From assembly GCA_002359895.1 (NCBI GenBank), contig DEOB01000006.1, forward strand, positions 1 through 64,000: a DNA stretch of 64,000 bases. The letters are read 5' to 3'. Made by a program: the position numbers and the translations under genes. This document shows, one piece after another, positions 16,557-25,658 of this stretch. Under the pieces are notes generated by a model that searched no databases, was not told the origin of the DNA, and saw only the letters and a program-made list of their open reading frames with translations. Source of the DNA: Stenotrophomonas sp. UBA2629. Its GTDB lineage: Bacteria; Pseudomonadota; Gammaproteobacteria; Xanthomonadales; Xanthomonadaceae. Every line of letters begins with the position of its first letter. The stretch's first letter is position 1.

Positions 16557-17876
16557 ATGGCCCGCAAAACCGTATTGCTGACCGCGCTGTTATGCGCCCT
16601 GTCGCCACTGGCGCAGGCCCAGCAAGCCCAGCGCCCGGAAGTGGCGGCCGCCGCCACGCGTCTTCAGCAGCAGGTGGTGGACTGGCGCCGTGACTTCCAT
16701 CAGCACCCGGAGCTGTCCAATCGCGAAGAGCGCACCGCCGCCAAGGTTGCCGAGCGCCTGCGCGCGATGGGCCTGAAGCCGCAGACCGGCGTGGCCGTGC
16801 ACGGCGTGGTGGCCATCATCAAGGGCGGCCTGCCGGGCCCGAAGATCGCACTGCGCGCGGACATGGATGCCTTGCCGGTGACCGAACAGACGGGCCTGCC
16901 GTTCGCTTCCAAGGCCACCGCGCAGTACCGCGGTGAGCAGGTCGGGGTGATGCACGCCTGCGGCCACGACGCCCACACCGCCACACTGCTGGGTGTGGCC
17001 GATGCCCTGGTTGCCATGCGCGACACGCTGCCCGGCGAGGTGATGTTGATCTTCCAACCGGCTGAAGAAGGCGCGCCGCCGCCGGAACAGGGTGGCGCTG
17101 ATCTGATGTTGAAGGAAGGCCTGTTCAAGGACTTCAAGCCCGAAGCGGTATTCGGCCTGCATGTGTTCTCCAGCGTCCAGGCCGGGCAGATCGCGGTGCG
17201 CGGTGGCCCGCTGATGGCCGCCTCGGACCGCTTCGCGATCACTGTCAACGGCCGCCAGACCCACGGCTCGGCACCGTGGAACGGCATCGACCCGATTGTT
17301 GCCGCCTCCGACCTGATCGGCACCGCGCAGACCATCGTCAGCCGCCGCAGCAACCTGTCCAAGCAGCCGGCGGTGCTCACCTTCGGCGCGATCAAGGGTG
17401 GCATCCGCTACAACATCATTCCCGACTCGGTGGAAATGGTGGGCACCATCCGCACTTTCGATGCGGACATGCGCACGCAGATTTTCGCCGACCTGCGCAA
17501 CGTGGCCGAGCACACCGCCGCCGCGCATGGCGCTACCGCCGTCACCGACATCTATGACAAGGAAGGCAACCCGGCCACAGTCAACGACCCGGCGCTGACC
17601 GCACGCATGCTGCCCAGCCTGCAGGCGGTGGTGGGCACGGACAATGTCTACGAGCCGCCGCTGCAGATGGGTTCGGAGGACTTCTCGCTGTATGCGCAGC
17701 AGGTGCCGTCGATGTTCTTCTTTGTCGGTTCGACATCGCAGGGGATCGATCCGGCGACCGCGCCCAGCAACCACTCGCCCAAGTTCCTGCTCGACGAAAA
17801 AGCGCTTGATGTAGGCCTGCGCGCGCTGCTGCAGGTGTCGCTGGATTACCTGCACGGTGGTGCTACGAGGCGGTAA
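16557..17876 (+). CDS. M20-family amidohydrolase, exported
   Basis: This metal-dependent hydrolase probably removes N-acyl groups from amino acids or similar amides. It has 439 residues from ATG 16557, six bases after AAGGAGAG. A signal peptide (MARKTVLLTALLCALSPLAQA) places it in the periplasm. Metal-binding motifs of the M20/ArgE-DapE group are present: HQHPELSNRE, ALRADMDALP, the HACGHDAHT block, FQPAEEG and a final MGSEDFSLYAQQ. A dimerisation domain sits in the middle (VNGRQTHGSAPW). The substrate cannot be read from the sequence. A large inverted repeat follows its stop. Confidence 0.85.
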   Translation: MARKTVLLTALLCALSPLAQAQQAQRPEVAAAATRLQQQVVDWRRDFHQHPELSNREERTAAKVAERLRAMGLKPQTGVAVHGVVAIIKGGLPGPKIALRADMDALPVTEQTGLPFASKATAQYRGEQVGVMHACGHDAHTATLLGVADALVAMRDTLPGEVMLIFQPAEEGAPPPEQGGADLMLKEGLFKDFKPEAVFGLHVFSSVQAGQIAVRGGPLMAASDRFAITVNGRQTHGSAPWNGIDPIVAASDLIGTAQTIVSRRSNLSKQPAVLTFGAIKGGIRYNIIPDSVEMVGTIRTFDADMRTQIFADLRNVAEHTAAAHGATAVTDIYDKEGNPATVNDPALTARMLPSLQAVVGTDNVYEPPLQMGSEDFSLYAQQVPSMFFFVGSTSQGIDPATAPSNHSPKFLLDEKALDVGLRALLQVSLDYLHGGATRR

Positions 17877-17952
17877 GCGTTTGCTTAGCAGGCAGCAGAA
17901 AAGCGCGGGGTGATTGCAGTAGTGCTGATCTGTTGCTTGCTTGCGAAAGCTT

Positions 17953-18078
17953 CCCCTCTCCCCAACCCCTCTCCCGCCAGGGGAGAGGGGCTTTAAAAGC
18001 TGCAGTTGCAGAAATTGCTTGGACGCGTAATGCACTGAGCCCCTCTCCCCTGGCGGGAGAGGGGTTGGGGAGAGGGGG
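17953..18078. repeat. 40-bp inverted repeat made of two CTCTCCC hairpins
   Basis: The arm at 17953-17992 is the exact reverse complement of 18038-18077, with 45 bp between. Each arm is itself a hairpin (CTCTCCCGCCAGGGGAGAG). The structure lies between convergent genes, so it may act as a strong transcription stop. Nothing else was seen in 17877-18220 apart from the next terminator. Confidence 0.8.
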
Positions 18079-18123
18079 CTCTAAATTCCAACGAAAAATC
18101 AGCAGCCATAACACCGTTCAAAC

Positions 18124-18158
18124 AAAACGCCGCGGTCCCAAGCGGAATCGCGGCGTTT
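18124..18158. terminator. Bidirectional terminator between convergent genes
   Basis: AAACGCCGCG (18124-18133) pairs with CGCGGCGTTT (18149-18158). T-rich tracts follow on both strands (GTTTCTTCC on plus, GTTTTGTTTG on minus), so it can end the CoA-transferase transcript and also act on the plus strand. Confidence 0.7.
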
Positions 18159-18220
18159 CTTCCATTCAACGAATCGACATCCGATGTGAACTACCGCATC
18201 GCATCCGCTTAACAGATGTC

Positions 18221-19735
18221 TCAGGCCTTCATGCTGCCGGTGTCGATATACCGCTGGTGCCAGGACAGTGCTTCAGGCAACAAGTGCGGGGTGTGCTTGC
18301 CATAACTATCACGGCAGGCGCGGTCGAAATAATCGTTGAGCTGGTCGCGGAAATCCGGGTGCGCGCAGTTGTCGATCACCACACGTGCGCGTGCACGCGG
18401 CGGCAGGCCACGCAGGTCGGCCAGGCCCTGCTCGGTGACGATGATGGAAACGTCGTGCTCGGTGTGGTCCACGTGGCTGACCATCGGCACGATGGCCGAG
18501 ATGCTGCCGCCCTTGGCCACCGACGGGCTCAGGAATGTGGACAGGAAACCATTGCGGGTGAAGTCGCCCGAGCCACCGATGCCGTTCATGATGCGGCTGC
18601 CCATGACGTGCGTGGAATTCACGTTGCCGTAGAGGTCCACCTCGATCATGCCGTTCATGCCGATGCAGCCCAGGCGGCGCACCAGCTCCGGATGATTGGA
18701 GATCTCCTGCGTGCGCATGATGATGCGGTCGCGGTAGAAATTGATGTTGCGCTTGAACTCTTCGTTGGCCTCCGGGCTCAACGCAAAACCGGTGCACGAG
18801 GCATATTCCAGCACGCCGGATTTGAGCAGGTCGAGCATGCCGTCCTGGATCACCTCGGTGAACGCACTCAAGCCACGCAGGCCGCTCTCGGCCAGCCCGG
18901 CAAGCACGGCATTGGGGATGTTGCCCACGCCCGACTGCAGCGGCAGCAGGTTCTGCGGCAGGCGGCCCTTGGCCACTTCGTGCTTGAGGAATTCGATCAG
19001 GTGGCCGGCGATGAGCCTGCTGTCTTCGTCAATCGGCTTGAACGGGCTGTTGCGGTCCGGGCCGTTGGTACGCACCACCGCGACGATCTTGTCCGGGTCC
19101 ACCTGCAGCGTGTTCTGGCCGATGCGGTCGTTGGCATGGATCAGCGGGATCGGCTTGCGGTGCGGCGGCAACGCGGTGCCGTAATAAATGTCGTGCATGC
19201 CCTCGATGCCTTCGGGCTGCCACTCGTTGACCTCGATGATTACTTTCTTGGCCAGGTCCAACCAGGTCTTGTTGTTGCCGACCGAGGTGGACGGCACCAG
19301 CGCGCCGTCCTCACGGATGGCCGACACCTCGATCACCGCGGTGTCGATATCGCCGTAAAAACCAAACCACACATGCTGGGCAACGTGCGAAAGGTGGATG
19401 TCGATGTAGTCCAGCTTGCCTTCGTTGATGCGCTTGCGCGCATCCGGGTCGGTCTGGAACGGCATGCGCATGGCAATGGCGTCCACCTTGGCCAACGCGC
19501 CATCCAGCTCCGGTGCGGTGGAAGCGCCGGTCATCAGCTTGATCTGGAACGGCAGGCCCTGCGCGTGCACGTCTTCAATGCGCTGCGCCAGCGCCAGCGG
19601 CACCGCCTTGGGGTAGCCGGAGCCGGTGAAACCGCTCATGGCGACGGTCTCGCCCGGTTGGATGAAAGCGGCCGCTTGCTCGGCGGAAACGATGCGGTCG
19701 CGCAGGCGCGGGTCCAGGATGCGTTCGACAGACAT
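18221..19735 (-). CDS. Acetyl-CoA hydrolase/transferase family (succinate:acetate CoA-transferase type)
   Basis: The 504-residue enzyme moves CoA between acyl groups, most likely acetyl-CoA/succinate or propionyl-CoA/succinate. ATG 19735 begins MSVERILDPRLRDRIVSAEQAA. Typical family blocks are GETVAMSGFTGSGYPKAVP near the N-terminus, AFTEVIQDGMLDLLKSG with a glutamate in the position expected for the acyl-enzyme residue, and GIGGSGDFTRNGFLS late in the protein. The frame stays open far upstream, but that extension is antisense to glnE and is not part of the gene. It is divergent from glnE. Confidence 0.85.
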   Translation of the reverse strand: MSVERILDPRLRDRIVSAEQAAAFIQPGETVAMSGFTGSGYPKAVPLALAQRIEDVHAQGLPFQIKLMTGASTAPELDGALAKVDAIAMRMPFQTDPDARKRINEGKLDYIDIHLSHVAQHVWFGFYGDIDTAVIEVSAIREDGALVPSTSVGNNKTWLDLAKKVIIEVNEWQPEGIEGMHDIYYGTALPPHRKPIPLIHANDRIGQNTLQVDPDKIVAVVRTNGPDRNSPFKPIDEDSRLIAGHLIEFLKHEVAKGRLPQNLLPLQSGVGNIPNAVLAGLAESGLRGLSAFTEVIQDGMLDLLKSGVLEYASCTGFALSPEANEEFKRNINFYRDRIIMRTQEISNHPELVRRLGCIGMNGMIEVDLYGNVNSTHVMGSRIMNGIGGSGDFTRNGFLSTFLSPSVAKGGSISAIVPMVSHVDHTEHDVSIIVTEQGLADLRGLPPRARARVVIDNCAHPDFRDQLNDYFDRACRDSYGKHTPHLLPEALSWHQRYIDTGSMKA

Positions 19736-19822
19736 GACGACGGGTTCTGTGGAGGGATCGCCGATTATGGCCCTTCGCCGTGAACAGGGGGGTTCTACCA
19801 TTGGGGGATGGTCATTGCCGAT

Positions 19823-19850
19823 TGAAGCTCTTGTACCGGCAAGTACTGTT
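19823..19850 (+). promoter_or_regulatory. Possible promoter for a short transcript before glnE
   Basis: TTGAAG is followed after 16 bases by TACTGT, a fair sigma-70-like match. Transcription from here would run into the strong terminator at 19923 and give an RNA of about 100 nt. This is a pattern-based suggestion only. Confidence 0.3.
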
Positions 19851-19922
19851 TTGCACTGCAGCGTGCAAGTTGTCCTGACACCCCGCACGATCACCCTGCA
19901 TCCCGACGTGGGGGAGGGAGCA

Positions 19923-19958
19923 AAGCCCGCTGACAGTTCGCTGTCAGCGGGCTTTTTT
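19923..19958 (+). terminator. Strong intrinsic terminator with no gene before it
   Basis: AAGCCCGCTGACAG, loop TTCG, then CTGTCAGCGGGCTT and a run of six T form a perfect 14-bp stem. It reads on the plus strand, about 60 bp before glnE and 190 bp after the divergent CoA-transferase start. It must therefore end a small RNA or attenuate transcription into glnE. Confidence 0.85.
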
Positions 19959-20017
19959 ATTGCCCGTTTCCCGGGGCAGGGGCGACCGCAGCTATCGCCA
20001 AGTGCCAGAATCGGCAC

Positions 20018-22843
20018 ATGACGCTCCCCACCCCCGCCTTGCCTGACTCTGTTGTGCCGGTCGTTGACCGCGCCATCGCCCGTCTCACCCTGGCCCTGCC
20101 GGACCCGGCGCAATGGCGGCAGAATCCCCAATTCACCGCGACCCTGCGGCAGTTGGCGGTCACCAGCGATTTCGCCATCGACACCTTGTGCCGCCAGCCA
20201 GAACTGCTGGCATTGCTGGCCCAGGCAGACCCTCCCCCGGTGGCGCAGCCCCAGTTGGATCCACTGCAGCCCAGCGCCTGGCCGAGCCAGTTGCGCCGCT
20301 ACCGCGCGGCGGCGTCCACCCGTTTGATCTGGCGGGACCTGACCGGCGCCGATGACGTGGATGCCACCTTGGCCGGTGCCACCGTATTGGCTGAGAATTG
20401 CCTGCAGCTGGCCCTTTCCGCGCTGGAGCAGGAGTTCGCCAGCCGCCACGGCGTGGTGCGCGCGGCCGATGGCAGCGTGCAGCAGCTGGTGGTGTTTGGG
20501 CTGGGCAAGCTGGGTGGCGGCGAGCTGAACTTCTCCTCTGACATTGATCTGGTCTACGCCTACCCGCAGGGTGGGGAATCGGACGGCGCGCGTCCGTTGG
20601 CGGCGGAGGAATATTTCGCGCGGCTGGGCCAACGGCTGGCCCGGCTGCTGGATGAAACCACCGCCGAAGGTTTCAGCCACCGCGTGGACCTGCGCTTGCG
20701 TCCGTTCGGCACGGCCGGGCGGGTGGCGCTGTCGTTTGCCGGCATGGACCAGTATTTCCAACGCGAAGGCCGCGATTGGGAGCGCTATGCGTGGATCAAG
20801 GCGCGCGCGGTGGCGGGCGACATCGCCGCCGGCGAGGCGTGGCTGGAAACGCTGCGGCCGTTCGTCTACCGCCGCTATCTGGATTTCACCGCGCTCGACG
20901 GACTGCGCGAAATGAAAGCCGCCATCACTGCCGAGGTCGCCCGCAAAGACCGGCTGGACGACATCAAACGCGGCCCTGGCGGTATCCGTGAAATTGAATT
21001 TCTTGCGCAGGCCTTGCAGCTGATCCGTGGCGGACGCGAAGCGGCCCTGCGCGAGCGCCGGTTGCTGCCGGCCCTGCGCGCGCTGGTTGAATCCGGGCAG
21101 ATGGCGCAGGCCGATGGCGATGACCTGACCTGCGCGTATCGCTTCCTGCGGCGGGTGGAAAACCGCCTGCAGATGCTGCGTGACGCGCAGACCCACTGCC
21201 TGCCTACCGATGCTTTGGACCGCGCACGTATCGCGCTGGGCCTGGGTTACGCCGATTGGGACGCGCTGCTGCAGGCCCTGGACGAACAACGCCAGCGCGT
21301 CAGCACCGAGTTCGGCGCGCTGTTGGCACCGCGCCAAGGCCAAGCCGCGCCCGATGCATTGGCGAACTATTGGCGCGTGCTGCCGGGCGGTGGCAGCGCT
21401 GACGTGCTGGCGGAGGCCGGTTTCGCCGATGCCAACAGTGCCGACCAATCGCTGCGCGAGTTTGCGCAGTCATCAGGCGTGAAGTCGTTGTCCGACAGCG
21501 CCCGCGCGCGGTTGGATCGCGTGCTGCCGGCATTGCTGCTGGCCGCCACCCGCTCACCGCAGCCAGACGCGGCCCTGCGCCGCGTGCTGGGCCTGCTGCA
21601 GTCCATCCTGCGCCGCACCAGCTATCTGGCGTTGTTGGACGAGCAGCCCAGCGCGCTCACCCGCTTGGTCAACGTGTTGGCGCGCAGCGCTCTGCTGTCC
21701 GAGCGTTTGGTCGCCTTCCCGTTGTTGTTGGACGAACTGCTGGACACACGCGTGGCCGGGCCCATGCCCGAGGCGCAGGAAATGCACGACGCCTGCGCCA
21801 CCGCACTGGCCATCGACGACCCGGAAGTCGCCTTGCGCGCACTCAACGAAGTGCGCCTGGCGTTGAGCTTCCGCATGGCGCTGGCGTTCCATGATGGCCG
21901 CCAACGTGCGGTGGACTGCACCCAGCAGTTGGCCCAGCTGGCCGATGCGGTGGTGGTGACCGTGCTGGAAATGGTGCGCGCCGACATGGCCCGCGCGCAT
22001 GGTGAAGTGCCCGGCGGGCGCTTCGCCATCATTGGTTACGGCAGCTTGGGTGGGCTGGAGCTGGGCTTTGGGTCCGATTTGGATCTGGTGTTTCTGTATG
22101 ACCATCCCGCGGGTGTGGAAGCCAGCGATGGCCCGCGTCCGCTGGAAAGCGGCCGCTGGTTCGCACGCTTGGCGCAGAAGGTGATGGCGCTGTTGGCCGC
22201 CGTTACCGCCGCAGGCCGGCTGTACGACATCGACGTGCGCCTGCGCCCGGATGGCGGCAAAGGCGCGCTGGTGTCGTCGCTGGCCAGCTATACCGAATAC
22301 CAGCGCGAGCGCGCCTGGACCTGGGAACACCAGGCGCTGGTGCGCGCGCGTGGGGTGGCTGGCGAGCCATCGTTGCTGGCCGATTTCGAGCAGGTGCGCA
22401 GCGCAACGCTGGGCCGCACGCGTGACCACGAGACACTCTTTGGCGACGTATTGAAGATGCGTGCACGCATGCGTGCCGAGCTGGACCGCAGCGATGCGGC
22501 GCGGTTGGATCTCAAGCAGGGCGCCGGTGGTCTGGTGGATCTGGAGTTCGTGCTGCAGACCGGCGTGCTGGCCGGCGCGGCAAGCAACCCGGCGCTGGTG
22601 GAGCCACGCGAAACGCCGTTCCTGATTGCCGCATTGGCGGCCTCGGGTTGGTTGCCGGGCGACACGGCCGTGGCCCTGCATGACGCGCACGCCACGCTGT
22701 TGGATGTCGGGCTTTCCTGCACGCTGGACCGGCGCGCGCGCATGGCGGTACCAACGCCGGAGATTGAAGCGGCGTGTGCGGCAATCACCGCAGCGGCCAT
22801 CGCCAAAGGCCTGCCGTTTGAGCCGGGCAAGCACAGCCAATAG
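20018..22843 (+). CDS. glnE: Glutamine synthetase adenylyltransferase / adenylyl-removing enzyme
   Basis: This bifunctional enzyme adds AMP to glutamine synthetase and removes it by phosphorolysis, in response to PII and glutamine. The 941-residue length is normal. Two nucleotidyltransferase domains are visible: the N-terminal deadenylylase with GLGKLGGGELNFSSDIDLVY, and the C-terminal adenylylase with GYGSLGGLELGFGSDLDLVF. Both keep their GS/GG-x-D-x-D metal sites. A helical linker separates them. It stands alone, preceded by an orphan terminator and convergent with the queuosine-precursor transporter gene 36 bp downstream. Confidence 0.95.
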   Translation: MTLPTPALPDSVVPVVDRAIARLTLALPDPAQWRQNPQFTATLRQLAVTSDFAIDTLCRQPELLALLAQADPPPVAQPQLDPLQPSAWPSQLRRYRAAASTRLIWRDLTGADDVDATLAGATVLAENCLQLALSALEQEFASRHGVVRAADGSVQQLVVFGLGKLGGGELNFSSDIDLVYAYPQGGESDGARPLAAEEYFARLGQRLARLLDETTAEGFSHRVDLRLRPFGTAGRVALSFAGMDQYFQREGRDWERYAWIKARAVAGDIAAGEAWLETLRPFVYRRYLDFTALDGLREMKAAITAEVARKDRLDDIKRGPGGIREIEFLAQALQLIRGGREAALRERRLLPALRALVESGQMAQADGDDLTCAYRFLRRVENRLQMLRDAQTHCLPTDALDRARIALGLGYADWDALLQALDEQRQRVSTEFGALLAPRQGQAAPDALANYWRVLPGGGSADVLAEAGFADANSADQSLREFAQSSGVKSLSDSARARLDRVLPALLLAATRSPQPDAALRRVLGLLQSILRRTSYLALLDEQPSALTRLVNVLARSALLSERLVAFPLLLDELLDTRVAGPMPEAQEMHDACATALAIDDPEVALRALNEVRLALSFRMALAFHDGRQRAVDCTQQLAQLADAVVVTVLEMVRADMARAHGEVPGGRFAIIGYGSLGGLELGFGSDLDLVFLYDHPAGVEASDGPRPLESGRWFARLAQKVMALLAAVTAAGRLYDIDVRLRPDGGKGALVSSLASYTEYQRERAWTWEHQALVRARGVAGEPSLLADFEQVRSATLGRTRDHETLFGDVLKMRARMRAELDRSDAARLDLKQGAGGLVDLEFVLQTGVLAGAASNPALVEPRETPFLIAALAASGWLPGDTAVALHDAHATLLDVGLSCTLDRRARMAVPTPEIEAACAAITAAAIAKGLPFEPGKHSQ

Positions 22844-22879
22844 CGGCCAGCCGGTAACGCGCAGCGCTTGCGTTGCGCG

Positions 22880-23443
22880 TTATTGGCGTACCGGCGCCAT
22901 CTTCCACAGCAGCGCACGGAAGGGCGCCAGCAGGCAGACGCCGATGGCCAGCTTCACCGCCAGATCGCCAAAGGCCCAGCTGACCCAAGGCAGCGACGAG
23001 CCGGCAAATGCGATGGACCAGAAGATTGCCGTGTCCACGGTGGCGCTGCAGGTGGTGGCCACCATCGGCGCGCGCCACCAGTTGCCCGCGCGCAAGCGGT
23101 CGAACACGGTGATGTCCAGCAACTGCGCCACGATGAAGGCCGAACACGAGGCCAAGGCGATGCGCGGCGTCGCAATCCATATCGACAGCACCACCGCCAC
23201 CGCAAAACCGGCCCACGCTACCTGCCGGGCGGCCTGCGGGCCGAAGCGGCGGTTGATCAGGTTGCTGACCAGGAACGCGATGGGATAGCTGAAGGCACCC
23301 CAGGTCAACCAATCGTTGATGGGGTACTGCACCAGCACATTCGAGCCCAGCACCACGGCGCCCATCGCCAGTACGGCGAGCAGCAGCGAGGCGGGCGTGA
23401 GCGGTGCGAAGCGGATGGACGGATGCGAGGACATGGACGGCAC
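22880..23443 (-). CDS. Queuosine precursor transporter, VUT/YhhQ family
   Basis: The 187-residue inner-membrane protein probably imports 7-deazaguanine precursors for queuosine in tRNA. It has about six hydrophobic segments and the family blocks SYPIAFLVSNLINRRFG and SCSAFIVAQLLDITVFDRLR. A second ATG three codons in (MSSHPS) is an alternative start. queF, the enzyme making preQ1, lies about 5 kb away at 28303, so salvage and synthesis genes are near but not in one operon. Confidence 0.85.
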   Translation of the reverse strand: MPSMSSHPSIRFAPLTPASLLLAVLAMGAVVLGSNVLVQYPINDWLTWGAFSYPIAFLVSNLINRRFGPQAARQVAWAGFAVAVVLSIWIATPRIALASCSAFIVAQLLDITVFDRLRAGNWWRAPMVATTCSATVDTAIFWSIAFAGSSLPWVSWAFGDLAVKLAIGVCLLAPFRALLWKMAPVRQ

Positions 23444-23599
23444 AGGCAGCGCCGCAGGGCGCTGCAGAAAGAAAGAGGGAAAGGGCGGCCGGGCCGGAAA
23501 CGGCGGGGACGCAGGCGGGCATTGTACCTGCAGCGGTTGGTGGCCCTGTCAACGCGGGGGAACAGCGTGTCCTGCGGGGGCGTAAACAAGCACTTTTAC

Positions 23600-24105
23600 A
23601 TGCTCAAAGCTCCCTCATCCGCCCCTTCGGGGCACCTTCTCCCGCAGGCGGGAGAAGGGCCTAGTTCAGCATTTGCCGGTCTGAAAGCCCTGGCGTCGCT
23701 TGAGCTCAGAACTCCAACCCGACCAGTGGCTCCCAAAACCCTTCTCCCGTTCACGGGAGAGGGGGGTGAGGGCGCTTCATAAGCTCAAAGCCCCCCATCC
23801 GCCCCTGCGGGGCACCTTCCCCCGCAGGCGGGAGAAGGGAGCGGTCACACAACTCCGCGATCTCAAAGCCCTGGTCGCTTGCGACTTTTGAAGCCCCTCT
23901 CCCGTTCACGGGAGAGGGTTGGGGTGAGGGCGCTTCATAAGCTCAAAGCCCCCATCCGCCCCTGCGGGGCACCTTCCCCCGCAGGCGGGAGAAGGGAGCG
24001 GTCACACAACTCCGCGATCTCAAAGCCCTGGCCGCTTGCGACGTTTGAAGCCCCTCTCCCGTTCACGGGAGAGGGGTTGGGGTGAGGGCGCTTCTGCTCT
24101 GCGCA
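23600..24105. repeat. Array of three ~160-180-bp units of alternating hairpin repeats
   Basis: Each unit reads: CTCAAAGC, CCATCCGCCC..GGGGCACCTT, a CCCGCAGGCGGGAGAAGG hairpin, a spacer, AAAGCCCTGG, then a CCCTCTCCCGTTCACGGGAGAGGG hairpin and TGAGGGCGCTTC. Units begin near 23600, 23780 and 23941; the last two are about 95% identical and the first is more diverged. The array occupies most of the gap 23444-24121; no gene was seen in it. Confidence 0.85.
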
Positions 24106-24121
24106 AAATCCCCTCAACCCC

Positions 24122-24661
24122 TCACAGCGTCGAAGTACGGCTCTCGTCCATCGCTTCAGCGGTCGGCACGAAGGTCAGCACCGCGCCATCCTCAGCGCGC
24201 AGCATCCAGCCGGCGCCCTGTGGGCTGGGGGTGAAGGCGACGGTCTGGCCCACGATGAAGTTCTCCGCCGGGTTGTCCTGGCGCTGCGGCCACTGCAGCA
24301 CGGCGGTGTTTTCGGCGCTGGTCGGATCTTCCAACATCACCCGGCGGCCACCCTCGGCGGTGCTGTCGACCGATTTCACCTGCATGTCCGGCAGCGGGCC
24401 GGCGCTGATGCGGCGGGCCTTTTCATCTTTCCTGCGTTCGCTTGCGGCCTTGGAGGCATCCATGGTCTTGTTGACGCCTGCAGCCGACAGGAACACCGGG
24501 CCAGACACCACCATGACGACACTGGAGCCTGTCACCAGCACCGATATCTCCGAACCGTTGAGGTTGCCATCGCCCGCGCGGGCATCGCGCGGTGCAAAGG
24601 TCAGGCCGACACACGCGGTGACCGCCAGGGCCAGCGCGGCGTGATGCAGGAAATGCTTCAT
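24122..24661 (-). CDS. Hypothetical secreted protein paired with the DUF2145 gene
   Basis: ATG 24661 follows AAGGAG with seven-base spacing and gives 179 residues. The signal peptide MKHFLHHAALALAVTACVGLTFAPRDARA is cleaved before GDGNLNG. The mature part has a hydrophobic stretch (VLVTGSSVVMVVSGPVFLSAAG), then a Lys/Arg-rich segment, then a beta-rich domain ending with VAFTPSPQGAGWML. No family is recognised. It starts 13 bases after the DUF2145 gene, so the two are almost certainly one operon and probably work together in the periplasm. Confidence 0.75.
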   Translation of the reverse strand: MKHFLHHAALALAVTACVGLTFAPRDARAGDGNLNGSEISVLVTGSSVVMVVSGPVFLSAAGVNKTMDASKAASERRKDEKARRISAGPLPDMQVKSVDSTAEGGRRVMLEDPTSAENTAVLQWPQRQDNPAENFIVGQTVAFTPSPQGAGWMLRAEDGAVLTFVPTAEAMDESRTSTL

Positions 24662-24674
24662 GGTTTGACTCCTT

Positions 24675-25538
24675 TCATTGAACAGAGGCCGGCGTGCCTG
24701 CATTGAGCACGGTGGGCACGGGTGTTTGATGGGGAATGGAAAGCTCGCGCTCCAGCGCGCCGCTGCGGTGCAGGAAATCGAACGTCGACTCCACGGTCAC
24801 CACCGAGTAATTCCCTGAGATGCGTTCGCTGGCCGGGTGGTCGGTTACCGCGACATTGTCAGCAAAGAAGCGCGCGCCCAGCCGCTTGCCGATGCCGATA
24901 TGCATGCGTGCGGGCTGGTAGCCCTTACGGGTAAGCCAGGCCAGCGTGTCGGCGCGGTTGGTCAAGGGCGAGTCGTTTCCAGCCTGCGCCATCGCCGCTG
25001 CGGTGACTTCCAGAATCCACTGATTGGAGTTCTGGTACGCGGTGCTGCCGGGGTAGGCCAGCATGCTGTAGCGCGGCTCGTGCAGGGCGCGCGCCTGCGG
25101 TGCGGCGCCATCGAGCAGTGCCCGCAGCGCATCCCGCACCGCCGGGGTGGGAATGCCGACGCGCAGATCGGTGGTGATCGAACTCTCGCCCACCAGGTTC
25201 ACCAGCCCCTCGCGGTACAGATTGGACGAGTCGGTCTTGCACCGGTTGAGCAGGTGCACCACGTCCCAACCGCCTTGGTCATTGCGCACCAGAAAGGCCA
25301 GGTGGCTGTGGCGCAGGCCGTATTTGCTCAGGTCCTGACCACCGCGCGCGGCAATGGCCACGTCCACATCGGGCAGGGCATCCAGTGTGTCGGTGGTGAC
25401 CGCCGCCATGTCGAACATCGCCGCGATGGTGGTCGGTGAGGGATAACGCGGCGCGCAGGCCGGTTGGGCGAGGGCAGGCATCGCCGTCGCGGCCAAACAG
25501 GCCAGCAGCGCGTGTTTCAGGGGAGTTCGCAGCTTCAT
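24675..25538 (-). CDS. DUF2145-family periplasmic protein
   Basis: This is a 287-residue product from ATG 25538. The signal peptide ends PALAQPAC. The mature sequence contains the family segments DVDVAIAARGGQDLSKYGLRHSHLAFL and VVHLLNRC, then LAYPGSTAYQNSNQWILE and GYQPARMHIG. These resemble a lipid- or peptide-processing NlpC/P60-like layout with conserved His and Asn, but the reaction is unknown. It is followed closely by the other secreted protein at 24122. Confidence 0.75.
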   Translation of the reverse strand: MKLRTPLKHALLACLAATAMPALAQPACAPRYPSPTTIAAMFDMAAVTTDTLDALPDVDVAIAARGGQDLSKYGLRHSHLAFLVRNDQGGWDVVHLLNRCKTDSSNLYREGLVNLVGESSITTDLRVGIPTPAVRDALRALLDGAAPQARALHEPRYSMLAYPGSTAYQNSNQWILEVTAAAMAQAGNDSPLTNRADTLAWLTRKGYQPARMHIGIGKRLGARFFADNVAVTDHPASERISGNYSVVTVESTFDFLHRSGALERELSIPHQTPVPTVLNAGTPASVQ

Positions 25539-25658
25539 CGGCGCGCATCCTTGCATGGGGTTCGGAAAATATTCGTTAGGGGTTCTGCGGGCGCGGGCCC
25601 GGTTGCTGATCCCCATGCCGCACCGCGTGATCGGCGTGCCGGAAACCCGCGCCGTGCT

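Noticed and set aside
15932..16693. Ala-Val repeat protein frame
   Set aside because: It is produced by the GCTGTN tract; no start signal and it runs into the amidohydrolase gene in another frame.
16590..18035. Minus-strand frame of 481 codons
   Set aside because: It mirrors the M20 amidohydrolase gene and has no domain of its own.
19736..21448. Upstream extension of the CoA-transferase frame
   Set aside because: It runs antisense through glnE; the clear family start MSVERILDPRLRD at 19735 is normal.
23444..23600. preQ1 riboswitch or clear promoter before the queuosine-precursor transporter
   Set aside because: TTGACA and TACAAT are present on the minus strand but 20 bases apart, and no preQ1-type pseudoknot could be drawn.
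23600..24105. Possible CRISPR array
   Set aside because: Units are ~160 bp with palindromes and similar spacers; there are no short identical repeats with unique spacers and no cas genes.
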